Source: an uncultured Alphaproteobacteria bacterium (GTDB lineage: Bacteria; Pseudomonadota; Alphaproteobacteria; Caulobacterales; Parvularculaceae). From it: a stretch of 19,576 nucleotides of DNA. The notes under the pieces were generated by a model. The model worked only from the letters and a program-made list of their open reading frames with translations. It did no database searches and was not told where the DNA came from. A program made the position numbers and the translations under genes. Within the stretch, counting starts at the first letter, position 1. Every line of letters starts with the position of its first letter. This document shows positions 8,412-14,692 of this stretch, in pieces. The stretch spans positions 1 to 19,576 of the forward strand of contig CALAZI010000048.1 in the NCBI GenBank assembly GCA_937895955.1. Reading direction: 5' to 3'.

Positions 8412-9236
8412 TTATGGGAGCTGATCGAGGTCGACGGTCAGCGTCGCATAGTCACTATGATAAACCCCGTCGGGTTCATCGGGCAGCGTGATCCAGACGG
8501 CCGATAACATGATGACGCCGGACAGGGCATCAGTAACAAGAACCTTGCCGTCTTCATCGGTCGCGACTGACGACGTTTCTCCATCGAATGGAACGATTGT
8601 CACTTGCCTGCCGGCAAGCGGTTCACCGTCAAGGAGCAATTGAAATGAACGGTCAGCCTTTACGATGAACTCCAGTTTCTGACCGACCGGCGATGCGTGA
8701 TTTTCATCATTATCGCACGTCTCGATGCAAAGAAATGTCTTTGCGTGTTTGGCGTAGCTGCGCTGGAGCAGCGGCGAACCGGGCAATGCCTTGAATGCAG
8801 CAATGATCGCTTCGTCCGCTTCGATTTCGTCAAGATAGAGCTCAACATCTTCAGGCGGAATCTCGCCCGCGCGCGGTTTGCTGCTGATGGCGACGACAGC
8901 GGCGCCGGAACGCCCGGCCGCAAACCGCATTGTCAGCGCGATCTCGCCTTCTTCAAACGACACGTCTTCAATAACTTCATCGCGGATTGAGGCCGAATAA
9001 TATGCAATGCGGTCCTCGGCCGGCCCGCTTTCCATGTCCGGAAAAGCAAGAGCGCTCGTCAGCGCGACGCTGACTGTTTCCGCTTCGGCGTATTGGAATT
9101 TATCCGGCAGCAGGAACGTCTGATGGGCGTGTGCGGAAACGCTGAGCATTGCGCTCACGAAGACGACACCCAAAAACAAGTTTCGGTTGCGCTGGATCAG
9201 TCTGCTCACTCGACGCGCAAAAATGGACAATTTCAT
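8412..9236 (-). CDS. DUF4198 domain periplasmic protein (metal-transport associated)
   Basis: 274 residues from the ATG at 9236, chosen because GGGAGG lies just upstream; an in-frame ATG 18 codons earlier would overlap csoR. There is an N-terminal signal peptide ending SAHA, so the mature protein would start HQTFLLP, with a His at the very N-terminus as in DUF4198 relatives of the periplasmic components of Ni/Co uptake systems. The C-terminal half (about 185-272) looks like the beta-sandwich of that family (LEFIVKADRSFQLLLDGEPL). An acidic loop holds H164, C170, C174 and H180, possible metal ligands. The gene follows csoR by 34 bases and precedes the PepSY gene, so it is probably controlled by CsoR. 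Whether it imports, carries or senses a metal cannot be told. Confidence 0.82.
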   Translation of the reverse strand: MKLSIFARRVSRLIQRNRNLFLGVVFVSAMLSVSAHAHQTFLLPDKFQYAEAETVSVALTSALAFPDMESGPAEDRIAYYSASIRDEVIEDVSFEEGEIALTMRFAAGRSGAAVVAISSKPRAGEIPPEDVELYLDEIEADEAIIAAFKALPGSPLLQRSYAKHAKTFLCIETCDNDENHASPVGQKLEFIVKADRSFQLLLDGEPLAGRQVTIVPFDGETSSVATDEDGKVLVTDALSGVIMLSAVWITLPDEPDGVYHSDYATLTVDLDQLP

Positions 9237-9270
9237 GTTTCCTCCCATGACGCCGTAATACAACGCACCC

Positions 9271-9540
9271 TTATCGTTTTGTTTTTTCAAACAGGTCGAC
9301 TAACTCCGAAAACTTTTCTTGTTGCGCCTTGGCGCTGCCGGTCTTTATTGCCTCGGCAACGCAATGATGGGCATGGTTTTTGAGGATTTCACTTTCCGCC
9401 CGCGATAACGCCGATTTGATCGCCTGCACCTGATGCAGGATATCGATGCAATAGCGATCTTCCTCGACCATGCGGGCGACGCCCCGGACCTGGCCCTCGA
9501 TGCGGTTCAAGCGTTTGATGATTGCTGCTGAATCAGACAT
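9271..9540 (-). CDS. csoR: CsoR-type copper-sensing repressor (CsoR/RcnR/FrmR family)
   Basis: An 89-residue all-helical DNA-binding repressor of the DUF156 family. These proteins bind operators when metal-free and release them on binding Cu(I). C31 (YCIDIL), H56 and C60 (HAHHC) have the spacing (25 and 4) of C36/H61/C65 of the Mycobacterium tuberculosis Cu(I) sensor. RcnR has His in place of the last Cys and FrmR lacks it; CstR lacks the His. This argues for copper. The N-terminal core IIKRLNRIEGQVRGVARMVE is diagnostic. The first gene of a minus-strand set with the DUF4198 and PepSY genes, it is divergent from the copper-oxidase operon. The palindromic operator at 9560-9576 lies 20 bases upstream of its ATG, so it probably represses itself too. 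Confidence 0.95.
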   Translation of the reverse strand: MSDSAAIIKRLNRIEGQVRGVARMVEEDRYCIDILHQVQAIKSALSRAESEILKNHAHHCVAEAIKTGSAKAQQEKFSELVDLFEKTKR

Positions 9541-9552
9541 GGTTTTCCGTTA

Positions 9553-9581
9553 TTGACATATACCCTTTGGGGGTATAAATA
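9553..9581 (+). promoter_or_regulatory. Promoter of the copper-oxidase operon, overlapped by CsoR site 1
   Basis: TTGACA (9553-9558), 17 bases, TAAATA (9576-9581). The spacer is almost entirely the palindromic operator, so a bound repressor would block RNA polymerase. The expected transcription start is near 9588, about 20 bases before the GTG at 9608. Confidence 0.65.
9560..9576. promoter_or_regulatory. Predicted CsoR operator, site 1
   Basis: The 17-mer ATACCCTTTGGGGGTAT lies in the csoR/copper-operon intergenic region. The arms TATACCC (9559-9565) and GGGTATA (9571-9577) are perfectly inverted around 5 bases. ATACCCC/GGGGTAT-like palindromes are typical CsoR/RcnR-family operators. The site differs at only two positions from the site at 16041-16057. 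It fills the spacer of the plus-strand promoter and is also just upstream of csoR. Confidence 0.82.
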
Positions 9582-9607
9582 GTCGCGTCAGAAAGGTTGG
9601 TCAAGGC

Positions 9608-10048
9608 GTGATCACTGGCGCATTAAAGTCTGCCCTCTTTGCAGCGTTGGCAATCCTGCTCAGCGCGGGGCACAGTGTCTGCGCCGGCATGATCGCTGAA
9701 TCAGCGCCCGTTGTAGAACACCAGCACAACGCTACTTCAGTTCACGATGAACATGCTCGTCATGGTGAGGAGCATGGCGAACACATGCGCGCCTCCCAAA
9801 AATCAGCGCCTTGTGGTCCTGATCAACATGATTGTCAGCACTGCAAAACGGCGCAGTTCTTCAAGACATCAGTAAAAGCGGAGATAGCTGCCTCATTCGC
9901 GCCGCCGCTAACTGAAAAAGCAGTTGGCGCCATAGTCGCCGCGCAGAACAGCAATATATTTGCAGACAGAATTACTCGTTTCGCTAATTTGTGGCATGGT
10001 CCGCCGAAGGCGACCCCTGTTTCCCTGAAAATCCGGCTTCTGATCTAG
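9608..10048 (+). CDS. Secreted His/Cys-rich protein, first gene of the copper-oxidase operon
   Basis: 146 residues beginning with GTG, with only a weak ribosome site (AAGG). A signal peptide covers about residues 1-26 (ALAILLSAGHSVCAG). The mature part has a His/Glu-rich stretch (H38, H40, H46, H49, H52, H56, H59) and a C69-x6-C76-x2-C79 cluster with H74 and H78 (CGPDQHDCQHC). The hydrophobic/basic C-terminus ends TPVSLKIRLLI. Small exported proteins with this layout are common in copper operons of alphaproteobacteria but have no settled function; periplasmic metal binding is the natural inference. It has a parallel in the secreted protein heading the cus operon. It is separated from the CusF-like gene by 163 bases with two hairpins. 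Confidence 0.78.
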   Translation: MITGALKSALFAALAILLSAGHSVCAGMIAESAPVVEHQHNATSVHDEHARHGEEHGEHMRASQKSAPCGPDQHDCQHCKTAQFFKTSVKAEIAASFAPPLTEKAVGAIVAAQNSNIFADRITRFANLWHGPPKATPVSLKIRLLI

Positions 10049-10058
10049 AAGTTTTATA

Positions 10059-10112
10059 TGCGCGTCTTCACTGACGCGCACGAACGCCGACCGTCTTGGC
10101 TGAGCCAGACGG
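10059..10112 (+). other. Two tandem hairpins in the leader of the CusF-like gene
   Basis: First: TGCGCGTC (10059-10066) and GACGCGCA (10073-10080), a perfect 8-bp stem with a 6-base loop. Second: CCGTCTTGGC (10091-10100) with GCCAGACGG (10104-10112), nine pairs with one bulged T and a 3-base loop. Neither is followed by a T-run, so they are not standard terminators. They may protect mRNA ends or set the relative output of flanking genes. The rest of the 10049-10211 gap shows only a ribosome site (GAAGGG) before 10212. Confidence 0.5.
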
Positions 10113-10211
10113 CGGCGATGTTTGGATAACTGTCGCTAATTTTTATCGCGTCAGTCCCAGCCTCAACCAACCGATCAACAATGAATTCTGTTCCTGAAGG
10201 GAAAAATACCA

Positions 10212-10733
10212 ATGTCGAATCTCGTATTCACCACTGCGGCAGCCCTATTCGCGGGAGCGGCCTTGTCGCCTGCGTTCGCTGCGGAAGAAAAAATGCAAAT
10301 GGACCATGACGCAATGATGACCAGCATGGACCATTGCGGCATGCCGATGGGCGAGGGCGTGATCAACGCACTCGATGTCAAGAAGTCGAAAGTAAATGTC
10401 ACTCACAAGCCGATTGAATTGATAGGCTGGCCGGAAATGAAGATGGACTTCGCCGTGTTGAAGCCGATCGATCTCTCCGCCTTCGCAACCGGCGAACGCA
10501 TTCATTTTCTGCTGAAAGCCGAAAAAGACAAATCCTATTCGATCGCAGCGATGTGTTCGCTCGATGTCAAAGACGGCGCGCACGAGGCCTGCATGACGCA
10601 CATGCACGACGTTGCGATGAAAGCCGCTGTCGACGAAGGCCGTTCCTGCGACATAGAAGGCATGGGCGACATGCCCGGCATGGATCACTCCGCCCATGAA
10701 CAAGGCGAAGACGCGCACAAGGGACATCACTGA
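10212..10733 (+). CDS. CusF-like periplasmic copper-binding protein with Met/His tails
   Basis: 173 residues with a signal peptide (1-23, AFA|AEE). The CusF domain is at about residues 47-118, with H65, W73, M76 and M78 in exactly the E. coli CusF spacing (H36/W44/M47/M49). These bind Cu(I)/Ag(I), with Trp capping the metal. Extra material flanks it: an N-terminal Met/His segment (MQMDHDAMMTSMDHCGMPM, 28-46) and a C-terminal part with C115, C127, C146, several His and a final GMDHSAHEQGEDAHKGHH tail. It is longer than classical CusF (about 110). It lies between the His/Cys-rich protein and the oxidase; a terminator-like hairpin follows it, so it may be made in excess over the oxidase. Likely role: a periplasmic copper carrier or buffer. 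It may feed the Cus pump or the oxidase. Confidence 0.9.
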   Translation: MSNLVFTTAAALFAGAALSPAFAAEEKMQMDHDAMMTSMDHCGMPMGEGVINALDVKKSKVNVTHKPIELIGWPEMKMDFAVLKPIDLSAFATGERIHFLLKAEKDKSYSIAAMCSLDVKDGAHEACMTHMHDVAMKAAVDEGRSCDIEGMGDMPGMDHSAHEQGEDAHKGHH

Positions 10734-10742
10734 ACTTAAGAG

Positions 10743-10774
10743 CGGCCCACTGCTCTTTGGCGGGCCGTCTTTTC
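10743..10774 (+). terminator. Terminator-like hairpin between CusF-like gene and copA oxidase
   Basis: CGGCCC (10743-10748) and GGGCCG (10762-10767) form a perfect 6-bp GC stem with a 13-base loop, followed by TCTTTT. The next start codon is 28 bases further on and no new promoter is evident, so partial readthrough (attenuation) is more likely than complete termination. Confidence 0.62.
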
Positions 10775-10801
10775 GCACTTTTGAGAATTGGAGATCACCC
10801 C

Positions 10802-12805
10802 GTGTTCACGAGACGACGTTTTTTAGAATCAACAATTGCCGGCGGCGTCGCCGCGAGCATTCCCGGTCTCATACCCGCCTGGGCGAAAAGCGCATCCGCG
10901 GGAAATAAGGGAATTTTTGAGCAGGCCGGCAATTCATTCGACCTCACCGTTGGACACAGCGCCGTCAGTATCGGCGGTCGGTCAGGGCACGCCATCACAA
11001 TCAACGGCACGTTGCCCGGACCGCTCTTACGCTTTCGCGAAGGCGAGGAACTTTCCTTGCGGGTGAAAAACAGGCTCCAAGAGGACACGTCGATCCACTG
11101 GCATGGGCTTCTTGTGCCGTTCTATATGGACGGCGTGCCGGGCGTTTCGTTCCCCGGCATCAAGCCCGACGAAACGTTCGAATACAAGTTCGCCCTGCCC
11201 CAGAGCGGGACCTATTGGTATCACTCGCATTCAGGCCTGCAGGAACAAAGTGGCCATTACGGCCCGCTGATTATCGATCCCGCGGGCCCGGACCCCGTTC
11301 AATATGACCGCGAATATGTATTGGTTTTGTCCGACTGGCTTTTCCAGCATCCGCACAAGGTCTTCGCAAAGCTTAAAAAGAGCAACGAGGTATATAATTT
11401 CCAGGAGCGCACCGTCGGCGACTTTATTGACGACGCAGGCGACATGGGGCTTGGCGGTGTCATCAAAGACCGCGCCATGTGGGCGCAAATGCGCATGTCC
11501 GCGACGGATATTTCTGACGTCACCGGCGCGGTCTACACGTATTTGATTAATGGGCATTCGACCGCGGATAACTGGAGCGCCATATACAATGTCGGCGAAC
11601 GCATTCGCTTGCGCATCATCAATGCGTCGGCGATGACCATCTTCAACTTCCGCATACCCGGCCTGCCGATGACCGTCGTCGCCGCCGATGGGCTCAATGT
11701 GCAGCCAGTCGATACAGATGAATTCCAGATCGGCGTCGCGGAAACCTACGACGTCATTGTCGAACCAAAGCGCGAACGCGCGTTCCCGATGGTCGCTGAA
11801 GCAATCGACCGATACGGCCAGGTCGTGGCGACCCTCGCACCCGAACCCGACATGCGTGCAACGGCGCCGCTCTTAAGAGAGCGGCCGATCCTGACCCACA
11901 AAGACATGGGCATGGCGGCGATGGGTCACGGATCCATGGGCGGTATGGATCACGGTTCGATGGGACACGGCGCTGGGAGAGCTGCTTCGATGGATCACGG
12001 CGCCATGGACCATGGATCGATGGCCGATATGGAATCGCCGACCGCGCCAAAGGCTGAAATGGCGAGCATGACCGGAATGTCTGGCGACGCGATGCAGGAG
12101 CACAATCACAAGACCGGCTTCGGAGTCGATAATATCGCCATGGCGCCGACCAACCGTCTCAATGAACCAGGTCTCGGCCTTGAAGACGTTCCGCACCGAG
12201 CGTTGACTTATTCTCACTTGAAAAGCCTTGAGCCGAACCCGGACAAACGCAAACCCGGCCGGGAACTGGAGATTCATCTGACCGGCAACATGGAACGCTA
12301 CATGTGGTCGTTCGACGGCGTAAAGTTTTCCCATGTCGTCGACCCGATTGTTTTCCATGAAGGAGAACGGCTGCGAGTCACGCTCGTCAACGACACAATG
12401 ATGACGCATCCGATCCATCTGCACGGAATGTTCTTCGATCTCGTCGTTGACGAAAGCGATCACAAGCCGCGCAAGCATACTGTCAACGTCAAACCGGGCG
12501 ATAAGCTGTCCTTTGACGTCACTGCTGACCATGTGGGCGACTGGGCGTTTCACTGCCACCTCCTCTTTCACATGCATGCGGGCATGATGCAGGTGGTTTC
12601 CGTCCGCCCGCGCATGGCGATGAACGAACGCGACGATCACGAGGCGATGGATCATGACAGCATGGATCACGGCGACGGCGATCACCAGTCCACGGACCAC
12701 AAGAAGATGAAGTATGATGCGTCAGATCATGGGTCGATGGAGCATGAGAGCGGTGATGATAAAGGCATGGACCATTCGAAAATGAATCATGGAGGGAAAC
12801 ACTGA
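10802..12805 (+). CDS. copA: CopA/PcoA-type multicopper oxidase, Tat-exported
   Basis: Periplasmic cuprous oxidase of copper resistance operons. The GTG at 10802 is chosen over an in-frame ATG 15 codons earlier because GGAG lies 8 bases upstream and the product then begins MFTRRRFLEST, a twin-arginine signal. It is 667 residues. Copper motifs: HWHG (H99, H101), HSH (H141, H143), HPIHLHG (H536, H539, H541) and HCHLLFHMHAGM (H584, C585, H586, H590, M595), giving a full T1 plus trinuclear site. Residues 369-410 are MDHGSM-type repeats. The C-terminal tail (613-667) is a second Asp/His/Met-rich tract that many relatives lack. Its stop overlaps the copB start (TGATG), indicating coupling. The name copA is also used for the P-type ATPase at 16412; the two are unrelated. 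Confidence 0.95.
   Translation: MFTRRRFLESTIAGGVAASIPGLIPAWAKSASAGNKGIFEQAGNSFDLTVGHSAVSIGGRSGHAITINGTLPGPLLRFREGEELSLRVKNRLQEDTSIHWHGLLVPFYMDGVPGVSFPGIKPDETFEYKFALPQSGTYWYHSHSGLQEQSGHYGPLIIDPAGPDPVQYDREYVLVLSDWLFQHPHKVFAKLKKSNEVYNFQERTVGDFIDDAGDMGLGGVIKDRAMWAQMRMSATDISDVTGAVYTYLINGHSTADNWSAIYNVGERIRLRIINASAMTIFNFRIPGLPMTVVAADGLNVQPVDTDEFQIGVAETYDVIVEPKRERAFPMVAEAIDRYGQVVATLAPEPDMRATAPLLRERPILTHKDMGMAAMGHGSMGGMDHGSMGHGAGRAASMDHGAMDHGSMADMESPTAPKAEMASMTGMSGDAMQEHNHKTGFGVDNIAMAPTNRLNEPGLGLEDVPHRALTYSHLKSLEPNPDKRKPGRELEIHLTGNMERYMWSFDGVKFSHVVDPIVFHEGERLRVTLVNDTMMTHPIHLHGMFFDLVVDESDHKPRKHTVNVKPGDKLSFDVTADHVGDWAFHCHLLFHMHAGMMQVVSVRPRMAMNERDDHEAMDHDSMDHGDGDHQSTDHKKMKYDASDHGSMEHESGDDKGMDHSKMNHGGKH
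11906..12031 (+). repeat. MDHGSM-type repeat tract in the oxidase gene
   Basis: Imperfect repeats of atgggtcacgg / atggatcacgg-like units encode MGHGSM, MDHGSM, MGHG and MDHGAM (oxidase residues 369-410). They form a Met/His-rich insert between the cupredoxin domains, typical of PcoA/CopA and thought to bind extra copper. A related but more irregular tract is at 12638-12802. Confidence 0.85.
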
Positions 12806-13626
12806 TGTTCCGTTCCATGAAAAAATCTCTGGCGCTCATCTCGGCATTTGCGGTGACGATTTCCGGCACACAGGCCTATGCGCAGAGCGAAAGCTCAAAC
12901 GATTCCCAAAGCGGCTGGTCCGCTGCGGATGAGTATTGGGGGGGCGCAGAAATGGCCGAGGCGCGTCGCGCCGTCAAAAGAGAGCATGGCGCGTCGAAGA
13001 CGTACTTTGTTCAGGGCGACCGACTTGAGTATCGCAGCAATGAAGGCGAGCCGTTGTTTCTATGGGACGCCCAGGCCTGGTGGGGTGGCGATCGCAACAA
13101 GCTGTGGCTCAAAACCGAAGGCGAATATTCGTTTGACGAAAACGCCTTTGAAGAGGCGGAAGTGCAGGCGCTCTGGTCGCGCGCTTTCGCTCGCTACTTT
13201 GATGTTCAGGCGGGCGTCCGTCACGACTTCGCGCCTGGCGATGACCGCACCTTCGGCGTTCTCGGCATACAAGGCTTGGCGCCCTACTGGTTTGAAATCG
13301 ACACCGCCCTCTTTGTCAGCGGTGACGGCGATGTTTCAGCAAGAATAGAGGCTGAATACGAATTGATGCTGACCCAGCGTCTCATATTGCAACCTCGCAC
13401 CGAATTGAACTTCGCCGTGCAGGATGTCGCCGAATACGGCGTCGGCTCCGGTCTTTCAACAGCCGAACTTGGCGCGCGCCTGCGCTACGAAATCAAACGC
13501 GAGTTTGCGCCCTATATCGGCGTCGACTGGACGCGATCGGTTGGCCAGACCGCCGATTTCGTGCGCGCCGACGGCGGCGATCCGTCCAGCGTATCGTTCG
13601 TCGCCGGACTAAGACTTTGGTTCTAG
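12805..13626 (+). CDS. copB: CopB-type outer-membrane copper resistance protein
   Basis: 273 residues, PcoB/CopB family beta-barrel. The ATG overlaps the oxidase stop by one base (TGATG), with GGAGGG 8 bases upstream. There is a signal peptide ending AYA|QSE. The core begins at about residue 75 (EPLFLWDAQAWWGGDRNKLWLKTEGE), a hallmark of the family. Alternating beta strands follow to a C-terminal aromatic strand GLRLWF ending in Phe, as outer-membrane barrels do. The long Met-rich N-terminal part of Pseudomonas CopB is absent. The mature N-terminus is short with several Trp (GWSAADEYWGG). Together with CopA it protects the envelope by sequestering or oxidising copper; the transport role of CopB is not settled. 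Confidence 0.93.
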   Translation: MFRSMKKSLALISAFAVTISGTQAYAQSESSNDSQSGWSAADEYWGGAEMAEARRAVKREHGASKTYFVQGDRLEYRSNEGEPLFLWDAQAWWGGDRNKLWLKTEGEYSFDENAFEEAEVQALWSRAFARYFDVQAGVRHDFAPGDDRTFGVLGIQGLAPYWFEIDTALFVSGDGDVSARIEAEYELMLTQRLILQPRTELNFAVQDVAEYGVGSGLSTAELGARLRYEIKREFAPYIGVDWTRSVGQTADFVRADGGDPSSVSFVAGLRLWF

Positions 13627-13639
13627 GGAGGGACTTCAA

Positions 13640-14692
13640 ATGGAAAACATTATTGAACCGAACATCCATCCAATACTTGTTCATTTCGCCTATGCGTTAT
13701 CGATAACGGCGTTTATCTCTTATGTCTTGGCGTCGTTTACACCGTCAGGGAAATGGCGTGAAACGCTTCGTCCCGCTGCTGACTGGATGCTCGCTTTCGG
13801 CGCGCTGGCGATCATTGCAACTATCGCAGCTGGCTTTCAGGCGTATTTCACCGTCGCCCATGACGGGCCGTCTCACGCGGCGATGACAACGCACCGCAAC
13901 TGGGCGGTGCCATCCGGCGTCGCGATTTTATTGCTCGCACTCTGGCGTTGGACGTCGAGGACAAAGCCCGCGTCTGTGATATTTTTGACTTTTCTTGCCG
14001 CCGCCGCGTTGTCGCTGTCTGTCACCGCATGGTGGGGCGGAAAGATCGTTTACGGTTATGGCCTGGGCGTGAAAAGCATGCCGACCGTCACCGGTGAGGG
14101 CCATGACCATGAACACGCCCCAGGCCAGGGTCATGGCGATGAAGCAACAGCTGAATCGTCGGGAGATCATGACGACGGTCATGATCATGGGAGCGCGGAC
14201 GATCACGAATCCGGTGAAGCGCATGAGCATGGCGACACTGCGAGTGCCGAACCGGGAACTGACAGCGCAGAGCCGGCAGCGGCATTTGACGCTGACAATT
14301 ATCCTACGACTCCGGAAGCTGTCGTTGACGCCTATAGCACCGCATTGAAAGCAAAAGACGAGTCCGCAATTCGCGCCATGCTTGCGCCCGATGTCATCAT
14401 CGCCGAAGGCGGCGGCGCGGAACGCTCTGTCGACGAATATGCCGGCCATCACATGCCAGCCGACATGGCATTTACGGCGGCGGTCGCTTTTTCCGTCAAA
14501 AAGCGCGACGTCATCGCCAAAGAAGACCTTGCGACCGTTATTTCGGAATCGCAGGTCCATGGAACCTTCCGTGGCGAGAACGTGCATTCGCGGATGATGG
14601 AAACCATGGTGCTCCGCCGCGACGACGATCGTTGGCGCATTGTCCACATCCATTGGTCTTCTGCGCCGATCATCGGCGAGCATGAGCACTGA
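13640..14692 (+). CDS. DUF2231 membrane domain fused through a His-rich linker to an NTF2-like domain
   Basis: 350 residues, with GGGAGGGA six bases upstream of the ATG. Residues 1-148 are a DUF2231-like membrane domain with four predicted helices (about 12-32, 48-70, 90-105, 111-131), an early HPILVHF motif and H74, H79 and H85 in a loop. Residues 152-200 are a His/Asp/Glu-rich linker (GHDHEHAPGQGHGDE, DHDDGHDHGSADDHE). Residues 222-345 form an NTF2/DUF4440-like cone fold (TPEAVVDAYSTALKAKDESA ... WRIVHIHWS) ending in HEH. DUF2231 proteins occur in copper clusters without known activity. The linker suggests periplasmic Cu or Zn binding. NTF2 folds may be enzymatic or binding; no catalytic set is identified. 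It lies 13 bases after copB, and its stop overlaps the permease start (TGATG). Confidence 0.85.
   Translation: MENIIEPNIHPILVHFAYALSITAFISYVLASFTPSGKWRETLRPAADWMLAFGALAIIATIAAGFQAYFTVAHDGPSHAAMTTHRNWAVPSGVAILLLALWRWTSRTKPASVIFLTFLAAAALSLSVTAWWGGKIVYGYGLGVKSMPTVTGEGHDHEHAPGQGHGDEATAESSGDHDDGHDHGSADDHESGEAHEHGDTASAEPGTDSAEPAAAFDADNYPTTPEAVVDAYSTALKAKDESAIRAMLAPDVIIAEGGGAERSVDEYAGHHMPADMAFTAAVAFSVKKRDVIAKEDLATVISESQVHGTFRGENVHSRMMETMVLRRDDDRWRIVHIHWSSAPIIGEHEH

Noticed and set aside
9271..9540. RcnR (Ni/Co), FrmR (formaldehyde) or CstR (persulfide) identity for the small repressor
   Set aside because: The C31/H56/C60 set matches the Cu(I) CsoR triad. RcnR has His at the last position, FrmR lacks that Cys, and CstR lacks the His.
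11906..12031. Short regularly repeated units that could look like a small repeat array or CRISPR
   Set aside because: The units are coding, in frame, irregular in length, and encode the Met/His repeats normal for CopA/PcoA oxidases.
11873..12700. 275-codon minus-strand frame opposite the multicopper oxidase
   Set aside because: It mirrors the MDHGSM and His tracts of the oxidase, with no ribosome site or recognisable fold.
13928..14689. 253-codon minus-strand frame opposite the DUF2231 fusion
   Set aside because: Shadow of a well-supported coupled gene; no family resemblance.
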